Below, in pieces: positions 14,485 to 23,383 of a stretch of 64,000 nucleotides of DNA; the stretch's first letter is position 1; every line of letters starts with the position of its first letter. The translations under genes and the position numbers were made by a program. The notes beneath the pieces are model-generated. The model was not told where the DNA came from and did not search any database. It worked only from the letters and a program-made list of their open reading frames with translations. Source of the stretch: Diaphorobacter caeni (GTDB taxonomy: Bacteria > Pseudomonadota > Gammaproteobacteria > Burkholderiales > Burkholderiaceae_C); assembly GCF_015354245.1 (NCBI RefSeq), contig NZ_JADKYZ010000010.1, forward strand, positions 124,001-188,000, read 5' to 3'.

Positions 14485-15912
14485 ATGTTCAGCCTTACAG
14501 CCCTTGAACTGGCCCGCATCCAGTTCGGCTTCACCATCTCGTTCCACATTATTTTTCCGGCGATCACCATTGGACTCGCGAGCTACCTGGCCGTACTCGA
14601 AGGCTTGTGGCTTTGGCGCAAAGATCCGGTATATCGGGATCTCTACCATTTCTGGTCGCGCATCTTCGCGGTCAACTTCGCGATGGGCGTGGTGTCAGGA
14701 CTCGTCATGGCCTACCAGTTCGGCACGAACTGGAGCCACTACTCTGCTTTCGCGGGCAGCATCACTGGCCCCTTGCTGGCTTATGAGGTTCTCACAGCCT
14801 TTTTCCTGGAGGCCGGATTCCTCGGCGTGATGCTGTTTGGCTGGCACAAGGTCGGGCCTGGCCTGCACTTCTTCTCGACCGTCATGGTGGCCTTGGGCAC
14901 ACTGGTGTCGGCCACCTGGATTCTGGCTTCCAACAGTTGGATGCAGACGCCGCAGGGTTTCGAGATCGTCAACAACGTGGTGGTGCCGGTCAACTGGATC
15001 GAGGTCATCTTCAACCCCTCGTTTCCCTATCGCCTGGCACACATGACTATGGCGGCATTCATCTCCACCGCGCTCTTTGTGGGTGCGTCGGGGGCTTGGC
15101 ATCTTCTGCGCGGCAACGACAACCCCCGTGTGCGCACCATGCTCTCTATGGCGCTTTGGATGTTGCTCGCGGCAACCCCGCTGCAGATCGCGATTGGCGA
15201 CATGCACGGGCTCAACACCCTGAAACATCAGCCCGCCAAGGTCGCCGCTATGGAGGGGCATTGGGAGAACAAGCCAGGTGAGGGCGTGCCTCTAGTGTTG
15301 TTCGGATGGCCCGATATGGAGGCCGAGACTACGCGCAACGCCGTTGAGGTGCCCCGACTGGGTAGCCTGATCCTTACCCACTCATGGGATGGACAGTATC
15401 AGGGACTCAAGGAGTTCGCCCCAGAAGACAGGCCCAACGTCCTCATCGTGTTCTGGAGCTTCCGCGTGATGGTGGGCCTGGGCATGCTCATGCTGCTGCT
15501 GGCGGTTTTGGGGGCGTGGCTACGCTGGCGCAAAAGACTGTACGGCAGCCGTGCGTTCCTGCGCTTCGCCACGTGGATGGGGCCTTCGGGCTTGATCGCC
15601 GTTCTCGCGGGGTGGTTCACCACCGAAGTCGGCCGCCAGCCCTGGATCGTCTACGGCGTCATGCGCACGAAGGACGCTGTCTCCAATCACTCGGCAGAAG
15701 TATTAGGGGCCACGCTGGTCATTTTCGTCATCGCCTATCTGGCAGTGTTTGGCATCGGCGTGCGTTACATGCTCAAGCTCGTGGGGCAAGGGCCGCAACC
15801 CCATGAAGACGCAAACGACGCCGACGTACCGACCAATCGTCCCGCCCGTCCCCTGTCCGCCGCGCCAGACGCGCCAGACGCAAATTCGCCCACACATCAT
15901 CAAGAGGTTTGA
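14485..15912 (+). CDS. cydA: Cytochrome bd-type quinol oxidase subunit I (CioA-like)
   Basis: A 475-residue CydA homologue with nine or so membrane helices. Conserved features: ELARIQFGFTISFHIIFPA with the first heme-ligand His, MGVVSGLVMAYQFGTNW, the long helix with GFLGVMLFGWHKVG, the GWFTTEVGRQPW motif. The quinol loop is short, as in cyanide-insensitive (CIO) oxidases. It oxidises quinol and reduces oxygen without proton pumping. The His/Asp/Pro-rich C-terminal tail is variable. RBS AAGGAAG. Four bases precede cydB, so the two are co-transcribed. Confidence 0.95.
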   Translation: MFSLTALELARIQFGFTISFHIIFPAITIGLASYLAVLEGLWLWRKDPVYRDLYHFWSRIFAVNFAMGVVSGLVMAYQFGTNWSHYSAFAGSITGPLLAYEVLTAFFLEAGFLGVMLFGWHKVGPGLHFFSTVMVALGTLVSATWILASNSWMQTPQGFEIVNNVVVPVNWIEVIFNPSFPYRLAHMTMAAFISTALFVGASGAWHLLRGNDNPRVRTMLSMALWMLLAATPLQIAIGDMHGLNTLKHQPAKVAAMEGHWENKPGEGVPLVLFGWPDMEAETTRNAVEVPRLGSLILTHSWDGQYQGLKEFAPEDRPNVLIVFWSFRVMVGLGMLMLLLAVLGAWLRWRKRLYGSRAFLRFATWMGPSGLIAVLAGWFTTEVGRQPWIVYGVMRTKDAVSNHSAEVLGATLVIFVIAYLAVFGIGVRYMLKLVGQGPQPHEDANDADVPTNRPARPLSAAPDAPDANSPTHHQEV

Positions 15913-15915
15913 ATC

Positions 15916-16926
15916 ATGGGTATAGATCTGCCAGTCGTCTGGTTTGCCATCATCGTATTTGGCTTGATGATGTACGTCATCATGGACGGGTTCGATCTGG
16001 GCATCGGCATCCTGTTCCCGTTTGTGCGCGACCGCGATAGTCGCGACGTCATGGTCAACACCGTGGCTCCGGTGTGGGATGGCAACGAAACTTGGCTCGT
16101 GCTCGGCGGCGCCGGTCTCATGGCCGCGTTCCCGCTGGCCTATGCCGTCGTGTTGAGCGCGCTGTATTTGCCGCTGCTGCTCATGCTCCTGGGGCTGATT
16201 TGGCGTGGCGTAGCCTTTGAATTCCGTTTCAAGGCCGACGAGAGCCACAGACCTTTCTGGGACAAAGCGTTCATGGCAGGCTCTTATGTCGCCACGTTCT
16301 TCCAAGGCGTTGCACTGGGCGCATTCCTGAATGGTTTTAATGTGCGGAATGGCACTTTCGTCGGTGGAGCATTTGACTGGCTCACGCCGTTCAGCCTGTT
16401 TACGGGGTTGGGACTTATCGTTGCCTACGCGCTGCTCGGTGTGACGTGGCTCATCATCAAGACCGAAGGGTTCATCCACGACCGGATGGTGGTATTGGCT
16501 CGCCCCGTCACGTTGGTGCTGCTCGTTGTCATCGCGATCGTGAGCGCGTGGACACCGCTCGCCCACTTGGGCATTGCACAGCGGTGGTTTAACTGGCCCA
16601 ACATCGCGTTTTTCGCGCCGGTACCGCTGCTGGTGCTGCTCACGGGCTACGGTCTGGTTCGCAGCCTGCGGGGGGGAGATCCCGGTGCCACGCCTTTCAT
16701 ACTCGCGTTGTGTCTACTGTTCCTCGGGTACAGCGGTTTGGGCATTAGCGTATGGCCGAACATTATTCCGCCTGGCATCACCATTCGGGAAGCCGCTGCG
16801 CCGCCGCAGAGCATGGGATTCGCGCTCGTGGGCGCTTTGCTGATTATCCCGTTCATCCTGGCATACACCGCCTGGTCATACTACGTGTTCCGCGGCAAGG
16901 TGCGGCAGGGTGAGGGCTACCACTGA
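15916..16926 (+). CDS. cydB: Cytochrome bd-type quinol oxidase subunit II (CioB-like)
   Basis: A 336-residue CydB homologue: LPVVWFAIIVFGLMMYVIMDG with FDLGIGILFPFVRD at the N terminus, APVWDGNETWLVLGGAGLMA, and about eight membrane helices. It pairs with CydA and carries no heme itself. Its stop overlaps the start of the 47-residue third gene (TGATG), typical of a coupled three-gene cio operon. Confidence 0.95.
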   Translation: MGIDLPVVWFAIIVFGLMMYVIMDGFDLGIGILFPFVRDRDSRDVMVNTVAPVWDGNETWLVLGGAGLMAAFPLAYAVVLSALYLPLLLMLLGLIWRGVAFEFRFKADESHRPFWDKAFMAGSYVATFFQGVALGAFLNGFNVRNGTFVGGAFDWLTPFSLFTGLGLIVAYALLGVTWLIIKTEGFIHDRMVVLARPVTLVLLVVIAIVSAWTPLAHLGIAQRWFNWPNIAFFAPVPLLVLLTGYGLVRSLRGGDPGATPFILALCLLFLGYSGLGISVWPNIIPPGITIREAAAPPQSMGFALVGALLIIPFILAYTAWSYYVFRGKVRQGEGYH

Positions 16927-17069
16927 TGGCGTCCCCCGCACCTCAAGGCGTGTCGTGGTGGCGCCGTGTCGGCTGGCTGGTCTTGATCTGGGCCGCCAGT
17001 GTGGCGACCCTCTCCGGGGTGGCTCTGCTTTTCCGTGCGCTAATGCGGTTTGTCGGGATGAGTAGTTAG
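16926..17069 (+). CDS. Small DUF2474-type subunit of the bd oxidase
   Basis: A 47-residue single-span membrane protein starting at the ATG that overlaps the cydB stop. Sequence pattern: short N-terminal tail, WWRRVGWLVLIWAASVATL, then a hydrophobic helix and FRALMRFVGMSS. DUF2474 proteins follow cioAB genes and resemble CydX/CydS in size and topology; they probably stabilise the oxidase. Too short for most gene finders. Confidence 0.8.
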   Translation: MASPAPQGVSWWRRVGWLVLIWAASVATLSGVALLFRALMRFVGMSS

Positions 17070-17103
17070 GGCGCCATCGCGGGCTATGCGCGGGAGCAAG
17101 CAA

Positions 17104-18021
17104 TCATTTCTGTATTTGCTTATTCAGCAACTGCGACTCAAGCGCAAGCCATTCGGCGTCACCCATGATCTGGGCTAATTCCAGAGGCTCCGGCTCCGTA
17201 GCGACCGGCTTGCCATCCAACGACACTTGCAATCGACCCAGCGCATTAGCCATCGCAGCCGCGGCAGCCACAGGCAGTATCGAAGGAAGGCTAACTCGCC
17301 TCACACCCAGTTCCCGCAAACGTGGCACAGGCACCATCCCTGCAGAGCGAGCTGGTGCCAGTCCCGTACCAACATTCAGGCTCACAGGTACATCCAGAAC
17401 GCGAACCAACTCCTCGATATCAGCTTCGCTCTTGGGTGCGATTGGCATCACTACATCAGCGCCAGCGTCCTGATAGGCCCTGCAGCGTCGAACGACAGAA
17501 CCTTGATCCTCGCAAGCGAATGCATCGGTGCGCACAATGAGGGCGAAATCCGAGCTCCGTCGTGCTGTGCAAGCAGCACGAATCTTGGCCACCATTTCTA
17601 CCTCGGGCACAACCTCTTTACCTGACCCGGCCCCGAATCGTCGAGGCACCACCTGATCTTCAAGGTTGATACCTGCAGCGCCGGCCTCCTCGAACATCTG
17701 AACGGTGTGGTAGACGCCAAGGGGGTTTCCGTAGCCCGCATCGGCGTCAGCCGTCACCGGGATGGAAGCCATGCGCGTAAGGCGACGGCAGTGCTCGACT
17801 GCTTCGGTTAGCGTCAGTAGTCCCACATCGGGCATTCCCAGCAAAGCTTGCGACAGCACTGCGCCACTGATGGCCGCACTCGAGAATCCTGCACTCTCCA
17901 CGATTCGCAGGCTGAACAGGTCGTGCACTCCAGGAGCAATCACGAAGGGATGCTCGCGCCACACTTGGCGTAGCGCTGCCGGGCCAGCGCCTGGAGCAAG
18001 TCTATTGCGCGATTGAGTCAT
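17104..18021 (-). CDS. Isocitrate lyase/PEP mutase superfamily protein, catalytic Cys missing
   Basis: A 305-residue TIM-barrel protein. Mg-site and loop motifs are clear: APGVHDLFSLRIVESAGF, VTADADAGYGNP and INLEDQVVPRR. In 2-methylisocitrate and dimethylmalate lyases the last motif reads EDQxxPKRCGH; here it is EDQVVPRRFGA, so the catalytic Cys and His are absent. A C-C lyase of the methylisocitrate type is thus unlikely; oxaloacetate-decarboxylase-like activity on another 2-oxo or hydroxy diacid is possible. Its start overlaps the CitE-like stop (ATGA). Last gene of the LysR-Bug-Bug-CitE operon. Confidence 0.85.
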   Translation of the reverse strand: MTQSRNRLAPGAGPAALRQVWREHPFVIAPGVHDLFSLRIVESAGFSSAAISGAVLSQALLGMPDVGLLTLTEAVEHCRRLTRMASIPVTADADAGYGNPLGVYHTVQMFEEAGAAGINLEDQVVPRRFGAGSGKEVVPEVEMVAKIRAACTARRSSDFALIVRTDAFACEDQGSVVRRCRAYQDAGADVVMPIAPKSEADIEELVRVLDVPVSLNVGTGLAPARSAGMVPVPRLRELGVRRVSLPSILPVAAAAAMANALGRLQVSLDGKPVATEPEPLELAQIMGDAEWLALESQLLNKQIQK

Positions 18022-18902
18022 GCGGCCTCTCCATCTATCAGCGTTTTGGGACGTGCGCAGCAACGCCGCGCACGGGCCATCACCCAGCCTGCCTCGGCCC
18101 GATCCTGGATGCCTGCATCCGCTGGCACCGCCTGGGCCCAAGCCAGCTCATTTGCGCGGGGCGCGTACCCAATATTGACGATCTCGACCTGTTCAGGGCG
18201 CATGCATGTGGTAAGACGAAAGCCAAAATCCCGTGATGCATCAATAAGGTCGCGAAAGTCGTCTGCCCCCTGAAAATCCAATACGCTGCCCAGATAGCCA
18301 CAGGGCAAGATACCTGCCGCTGCGGCGGCGGACACGAGACGAGCTTTGCCATAGGCCAATGTGTCTCGTCCCGCACGCATGCGCGCTTCACGCGCCAAAT
18401 CCTCCCCGCCGAGGGCAATGGCAACATTGCGCGAAGTCGCTGCTGCAATGTCATCCATCTGCGTAAGAGCTGCAGCGGTCTCCACCAAGGGAATGAAACA
18501 AATCTGTCCCTCGGGCAATCCAGCACGCCTTTCCAACAAAGAGACGAATTCATCCAGCAGCAACAGGTGCTGAGCGCTGGCGGCCTTGGTTACAAGAAGG
18601 CCCCGCACTTCGGCGCGCACGGCTTGCTGCAAGTCTGCGACGGCCTCGTCCAATGGTCGGTTGATGCGCACTAGCACATCGATGCCCTGCGCGGCGAAGC
18701 CCTGTGCCAGTTCAGCAAGTCGGCTCCGGGCATAGGTTTTTTCTGCAGAGGGCACGAAATCCTCAAGGTCGAGAACCACTGCATCCGGACGGCAACCCAA
18801 GGGAAAAGCGTTGGCGTGTGCCGTATGTGCTGGCAAGTACAGCATCGACATCCAGGTCGGCAGCACTCGTTGGTGAGAACTGGGATGAGCGTTCTGCATC
18901 AT
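18018..18902 (-). CDS. HpcH/HpaI/CitE-family CoA-ester lyase
   Basis: A 294-residue protein of the CitE type: SMLYLPAHTAHANAF, DAVVLDLEDFVPSAEKTYAR (metal-binding Asp/Glu), DVLVRINRPLDE with the substrate Arg, FIPLVETAAALTQMDDIA, and ALGGEDLAREARMRAG. Such enzymes cleave malyl-, citramalyl- or hydroxymethylglutaryl-CoA-like esters. Paired with the mutase-like protein and two tricarboxylate-type binding proteins, it probably acts on an imported hydroxy-acid after CoA activation. Overlaps its neighbours by ATGA on both sides. Confidence 0.85.
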   Translation of the reverse strand: MMQNAHPSSHQRVLPTWMSMLYLPAHTAHANAFPLGCRPDAVVLDLEDFVPSAEKTYARSRLAELAQGFAAQGIDVLVRINRPLDEAVADLQQAVRAEVRGLLVTKAASAQHLLLLDEFVSLLERRAGLPEGQICFIPLVETAAALTQMDDIAAATSRNVAIALGGEDLAREARMRAGRDTLAYGKARLVSAAAAAGILPCGYLGSVLDFQGADDFRDLIDASRDFGFRLTTCMRPEQVEIVNIGYAPRANELAWAQAVPADAGIQDRAEAGWVMARARRCCARPKTLIDGEAA

Positions 18903-19897
18903 TCGAGGACAATGTTCTGGCGCTTGGCAATGTCCTTGCGCATGGCAAGCTCCTTTTCAATCCGCCGCGCAAACTGAGGCGAGCTTCCTCCATCGGCCAC
19001 TGCGCCGTTTCTTTTCAGCTGGGCCAATACCGCTGGATCCTTCAGCGCAACATTCGCCGCCTCATTGAGCTTCTTGATGATTTCCGCAGGTGTCTTGCCT
19101 GGGGCCACAAGTCCGAACCACGCGACATTGTTGAGTGCAGGAAGGCCCGCTTCCGTGTAAGTCGGCACATCGGGCAATTCAGCCACGCGGCTTGGCGAAG
19201 CAACTGCCAGCGCACGTAGCTTGCCGCTTTGGATAAAGGCCAGCGACGACGACAGATTGTCGAACTGCGCAGCCACTTGACCCGAGATGGTGTCGGTCAA
19301 TCCAGGGGCCGAGCCCCGATAGGGGACATGCACCATATCCACGCCCGCAACGCTTTTAAACTGCTCACCATCCATGTGTGCAATACCACCCGTTCCCGAC
19401 GACGCAAAGCTGTACTTGCCGGGGTGGGCTTTGAGCAACGCGATGAACTCCGCCATGTTGCTTGCTGGAATTCCGGGATTGATGGTGAGCACATTGGGCA
19501 CGGAAGCGATATCCACAACCGGGGTAAAGTCGTGGATCGGGTCATAGGGGATCTGGCACATGGCTGCAGGCGCGGTCGCCAACGTGCTCACCGTGGCAAT
19601 TCCCAACGTATATCCGTCGGGTGCAGACTTTGCGACAGCATTTGCGCCCACCACCCCCCCACTGCCGTTGCGGTTTTCCACCACGAAAGGCTGGCCTAAC
19701 TGACGACCCAACGCCTCAGCCAGAATGCGCCCAAGGATGTCTGTCGTGCCACCGGGGGGATAAGGCACGACGATTTTGACGGGGCGAGATGGATAGCTTT
19801 GCGCAAACGCTACTGCCGGAGCAGCCGACAACAGGCTCAGCGCAGCAAGGGTCATAGCCATGCGGCAGTTCAGCCGAATAAGTGCGGTCTTCGTCAT
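18899..19897 (-). CDS. Bug/TctC-family periplasmic solute-binding protein
   Basis: A 332-residue protein with a clear Sec signal peptide (MAMTLAALSLLSAAPAVAFAQ). Then YPSRPVKIVVPYPPGGTTDI, the hallmark N-terminal loop, GANAVAKSAPDGYTLGIA and the VPTYTEAGLPALNNVAWFG C-lobe motif. Bug proteins bind carboxylates; the TctAB membrane partners are not encoded nearby, as is common in Burkholderiales. RBS AAGGA before ATG. Its stop overlaps the lyase start. Confidence 0.93.
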   Translation of the reverse strand: MTKTALIRLNCRMAMTLAALSLLSAAPAVAFAQSYPSRPVKIVVPYPPGGTTDILGRILAEALGRQLGQPFVVENRNGSGGVVGANAVAKSAPDGYTLGIATVSTLATAPAAMCQIPYDPIHDFTPVVDIASVPNVLTINPGIPASNMAEFIALLKAHPGKYSFASSGTGGIAHMDGEQFKSVAGVDMVHVPYRGSAPGLTDTISGQVAAQFDNLSSSLAFIQSGKLRALAVASPSRVAELPDVPTYTEAGLPALNNVAWFGLVAPGKTPAEIIKKLNEAANVALKDPAVLAQLKRNGAVADGGSSPQFARRIEKELAMRKDIAKRQNIVLE

Positions 19898-19908
19898 GGA
19901 TGTGTCCT

Positions 19909-20880
19909 TTACTCACTCGGCATCTGCTTGGCCAAAGCCTTGTATCCAGCTTGGCGAGAGGCGATATCTCGACTCCAGTCTGACCCGGGCAGATAGGCAA
20001 GCACGGGCGCATCCGCGCCAGCCTTGGATACGTAGGCAGGATCTTTGAGCGTGGCCTCGATTGCAGCCTGCAGTCGCACCTGGATCGAGGAATCCAGGCC
20101 CTGGGGCCCTGCGAACCCTCGCTCAGCCGGCATCACAGCATCGATGCCCTGCTCCGCAGCCGTCGGCACCTCCTGTAGTCGCGCCGCACGGGTACGACTC
20201 AGTTGCGCAACCACTCTGAAAGGGCTGCCGGATCCGCTCTCGGGCAGCTCTCCGGTCGTCATGGCCGCCAAGTCGATATGGTTGCCCAACAGTGCCGTCT
20301 TGGACTGAGCTGTACCGTTGAACGGAATTTCGTTGAACTTCACCCCGGCAATGGCCTGTAGCTGCAGCATGGCCAAATGACCGTTGGTGCCGATGCCGTT
20401 GTGGCCAAACGAGACACTTGACGGTTTTTCCTTCAGCGTTTTGACTATGTCGGTCAAGCTGGCGGCCGGCCCTTGATTGCGCGCGACGAGTACCGTGGGG
20501 TCACTGAGAACACGTGCTATCAGCGCGATCTTTGCTGGGTCGTATTGCGTCTTCTTGTACATCGGAACGAACACAAGAGCCGGCACGTTGACGATACCCA
20601 CGGTATAGCCGTCCGGCTTGGCGCGCATCAGCGCCGTGTTCGACAACTCGCTTGCGGCTCCTGGTCGATTGACCACCACAAAAGTTGCCTTGCCTCCCAA
20701 GTGCTTCTGCACGAACGGCAGCATGTTGCGCACCATCACGTCGGTGCCCCCCCCGGCAGCAAATCCCACCAGAACTTCGATGGGTTTGTCGTCGGGCCAG
20801 GCCGCCAAGGCGGAAGACGTGCCGCACAGAAATGCAGCGCAAAAGATTCCAGTGTTTAAACGAGACAGTTTGAATGCCAT
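19909..20880 (-). CDS. Second Bug/TctC-family solute-binding protein
   Basis: About 323 residues from the chosen ATG (20880), which has AGGAA upstream and gives a normal signal peptide (FKLSRLNTGIFCAAFLCGTS). The frame extends to 20937 but that puts a charged tail before the signal. Motifs: WPDDKPIEVLVGFAAGGGTDV, ALMRAKPDGYTVGIVNVPA. It is clearly different from the adjacent Bug protein, so the pair may have different ligands rather than being a fresh duplication. No TctAB genes in the window. Confidence 0.9.
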   Translation of the reverse strand: MAFKLSRLNTGIFCAAFLCGTSSALAAWPDDKPIEVLVGFAAGGGTDVMVRNMLPFVQKHLGGKATFVVVNRPGAASELSNTALMRAKPDGYTVGIVNVPALVFVPMYKKTQYDPAKIALIARVLSDPTVLVARNQGPAASLTDIVKTLKEKPSSVSFGHNGIGTNGHLAMLQLQAIAGVKFNEIPFNGTAQSKTALLGNHIDLAAMTTGELPESGSGSPFRVVAQLSRTRAARLQEVPTAAEQGIDAVMPAERGFAGPQGLDSSIQVRLQAAIEATLKDPAYVSKAGADAPVLAYLPGSDWSRDIASRQAGYKALAKQMPSE

Positions 20881-20949
20881 GCTGATTCCTGCAATCGATC
20901 CGATGAGACGGAGTCGATGGTAGGAATGCTTGCGCATGAAGAAAAGCGA

Positions 20950-21888
20950 CTAATCTGCACCCCCGTGCTTTCCAAAAATCGATGGACCGGCGGGCATCAC
21001 TCCCGGCATGGAGAAATCAGCTTCTTCGGCTATCAGGTTTTTCAATTGATGCACGACATGCCGAATATCATCTCTACGCCAATGAATGCAGTAGCTCAGA
21101 TTAGGTAAAGCAGGCTCGCAACGGAGTTGTACCAAGCTCCCAGCCTTCAGCAGCGGCCTCACACAGGTGAGGGGGAAAAAGCTGATGCCAACGCCACCCA
21201 TCGTCATTGCGATCAGAGCGAGCAGGCTGTTGCACACCAGCGCGCGTGGGATGGTCAAGCGCGCGTTTTCGGCCCAGCGCTCAAAAGTGTGTCTGAGGGT
21301 GGATTCCGCAGGCAGTGTGATGACCGGATGCTCCTGAAAATGACGAGCAGTAAGCAACGTGCCTGCGGACAGGAGATACGGCGCCGACATCCACGCATAT
21401 TCCAGCTCTGCGACGGGATAATTCAGCAGTGCAGCGGAGCGCGAGGGGCCGGGAATCACCGCGAAGTCTAAATCTCCGCGTTCTACCTTGCGCTCCAACC
21501 CACGTGTGAGATCCACATGAGGCTCCAGTGTCAGCTGTGGAAATGCAAGATTCACACGTTTGACAAAGCGCGGCAGCCAGGTCGAGGCGACCAACTCACT
21601 TACCCCAAATCTGCAAAGCCCTTGCAATGGTACGACGTCGCCCAAGGCCGCGCGGGCTTGATCTTCGATTTCCAGCATTCGCGCCGCATACGGCAATAAT
21701 TGCGCACCTGCATCGCTCAACGTAGCGCGCTGCCCAAGGCGATTGAACAAGACGTGGCCAAGGCTCAGTTCAAGTTCTGATATTCGCTTGGAAAGTGAAG
21801 ATTGGGTGACATGCAATCGTGCCGATGCAGCGGCGAAGCTGCCAAGACTAGCGGCCCAATAAAAGGCTTCCAACTGCTTCAGCGTCAT
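20950..21888 (-). CDS. LysR-family transcriptional regulator
   Basis: A 312-residue LTTR: winged HTH at residues 1-60 (LKQLEAFYWAASLGSFAAAS then SSLSKRISELELSLGHVLF) and a LysR substrate-binding domain. It lies first in the same-strand series Bug, Bug, CitE-like, mutase-like, 69 bases upstream of the first Bug gene, and so probably controls carboxylate use, perhaps as part of the operon. The 235 bases upstream to the next gene hold no obvious operator that I could single out. Confidence 0.92.
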   Translation of the reverse strand: MTLKQLEAFYWAASLGSFAAASARLHVTQSSLSKRISELELSLGHVLFNRLGQRATLSDAGAQLLPYAARMLEIEDQARAALGDVVPLQGLCRFGVSELVASTWLPRFVKRVNLAFPQLTLEPHVDLTRGLERKVERGDLDFAVIPGPSRSAALLNYPVAELEYAWMSAPYLLSAGTLLTARHFQEHPVITLPAESTLRHTFERWAENARLTIPRALVCNSLLALIAMTMGGVGISFFPLTCVRPLLKAGSLVQLRCEPALPNLSYCIHWRRDDIRHVVHQLKNLIAEEADFSMPGVMPAGPSIFGKHGGAD

Positions 21889-22123
21889 AGCTCCAGACCT
21901 TCACAAACTAGCCCTTGGCACGCTCGTGCACCGACTCTTCCGGTGAGATGCCACTGGAAGTACACGCCGACAAAGATCCGCATCTATATTTCAGCGGAGG
22001 AGCCAACCATGAACCCCCGAAGAGAGAATGAAGCTCGCTTGTTGCGATCCAACTGGCGGGGCTGTTAGCATTCATTTTGAATATTCAATGGTGCACACTT
22101 TATCGATCGACCTGTCTTTCCAA

Positions 22124-22351
22124 TCATGGAAGGCTCATGTCCAAAGGAGACATAAGGACTACGGTGATGATCCCCACAATCACTATCCCTAGCACCAAGG
22201 CTGCGGCCAGCAGGGAACTTCCGCGCAACGCCGCACGTTTGACCTTCCCCTTCTTTTTTCCTTGGTCGTAATGCCACTTGATGGCGAAGAACATGCAGGT
22301 TCCGAACACGGCAACCTTGAACGTAATGAAGACTATTGGAACCCAATCCAT
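22124..22351 (-). CDS. Small two-span membrane protein, unknown function
   Basis: A 75-residue protein: helix 1 VPIVFITFKVAVFGTCMFFA, a basic loop (KWHYDQGKKKGKVKRAALRG) and helix 2 LLAAALVLGIVIVGIITVVL. Positive-inside rule puts the loop in the cytoplasm. ATG 22351 gives a clean N-terminal helix; a GTG at 22414 would add a polar tail. No family recognised. Same strand as, but separated from, the LrgAB-type genes. Confidence 0.6.
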   Translation of the reverse strand: MDWVPIVFITFKVAVFGTCMFFAIKWHYDQGKKKGKVKRAALRGSSLLAAALVLGIVIVGIITVVLMSPLDMSLP

Positions 22352-22478
22352 TTTTGTGCATTTCCAGATTGTTACTTGTGGGTATATTTCGGGAGTTGCA
22401 TTACCCACGGCCACACTAAACGTCTGTTAGTACAGTGAACTTGCTACGCACTATCAATATTCCGGTTTGCATGGAGTC

Positions 22479-22691
22479 CTAGATCGTTGCCAACCCCTCA
22501 AGGCGCATCCGACGGCCGTAGGCACAGAGTACCGACTGGTCGAAGGCTATCGGCGTCAGTGCACTCGCCACTCGCCTATCTACCGCCTGAACGGAAAACA
22601 GGATTTCATCGGAGGTGCTGATACCTAGTATCTGCAGCGTATGCGGATCTATTTCTGAAGGGGGATTGAGCCAAGTCACGGGAAGGCTCAC
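22479..22691 (-). CDS. Small hypothetical protein coupled to the LrgB-type gene
   Basis: A 70-residue soluble protein read from GTG 22691, which overlaps the LrgB-type stop as GTGA. It shows no domain I recognise (features: HTLQILGISTSDEILFSVQA, a C-terminal YGRRMRLEGL). Coupled overlap and balanced composition support it; absence of a known family and the GTG start lower confidence. Confidence 0.5.
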   Translation of the reverse strand: MSLPVTWLNPPSEIDPHTLQILGISTSDEILFSVQAVDRRVASALTPIAFDQSVLCAYGRRMRLEGLATI

Positions 22692-23383
22692 AACAGCCCT
22701 CCGATGAGCGGAACCAGGACGCTCGTTGCAATCGCATTCAGGCCCATCGCCAACGCAGCAAAACCAACCGCAGCCTCACTGATCTGGAAAGCCTGGGCAG
22801 TGCCGATAGCATGAGCGGAAGCGCCCAGTGCGAAACCACGAACCACGTCATTGCGGATCTTCAGCAAACTCAACAATCCACCTGCAAGAACTGCAGCGGA
22901 GATACCCGTCAATGCCACGGCTACCGCGCTGATCGGCGCAGACCCGCCCATACTTTCTGCAACCGGCATTGCCACTGGCATGGTGGCCGATTTGGGCGCC
23001 AGCGACATCATCAGCGACCAGTCGCCGCCCAGCAGCCAGGCAATCCCCATCGCCGATATGACGGCAGTGACAGAGCCCGCTAGCAATGCGCCCATCACCG
23101 GCCACCAAATGCCCTGAAGCCGTCCCCGCTGGCGGTAGAGCGGGAGCGCGAGCGCTACGGTCGCCGGCCCTGCAAGCCAGGAGAGCGGCTTCGCACCTTC
23201 CCGGTACGGGCCATAAGGGATTCCTGCGCCCACCAATACAGCCACCACGACGGCGGAGCCCGTCAGCACGGGCAACAGCAGGCTCCAGCCACTGCGCCGG
23301 TACGCCCACAGCGCTAATGAATATGCAGCAACCGTCAGCAGCATCGCGGCCATCGCGGTCATCCAGGGCTGAGCGTCGATCAT
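22688..23383 (-). CDS. LrgB/CidB-family membrane protein
   Basis: A 231-residue protein with six or seven membrane segments and the LrgB motifs LLAGPATVALALPLYRQ, SLAPKSATMPVAM and GASAHAIGTAQAFQ. LrgB/CidB proteins form, with LrgA/CidA, a membrane system tied to murein hydrolase control or to export of pyruvate- and glycolate-like acids. ATGA overlap with the LrgA-type gene shows coupling. Divergent MocR gene 24098 may control it. Confidence 0.9.
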   Translation of the reverse strand: MIDAQPWMTAMAAMLLTVAAYSLALWAYRRSGWSLLLPVLTGSAVVVAVLVGAGIPYGPYREGAKPLSWLAGPATVALALPLYRQRGRLQGIWWPVMGALLAGSVTAVISAMGIAWLLGGDWSLMMSLAPKSATMPVAMPVAESMGGSAPISAVAVALTGISAAVLAGGLLSLLKIRNDVVRGFALGASAHAIGTAQAFQISEAAVGFAALAMGLNAIATSVLVPLIGGLL

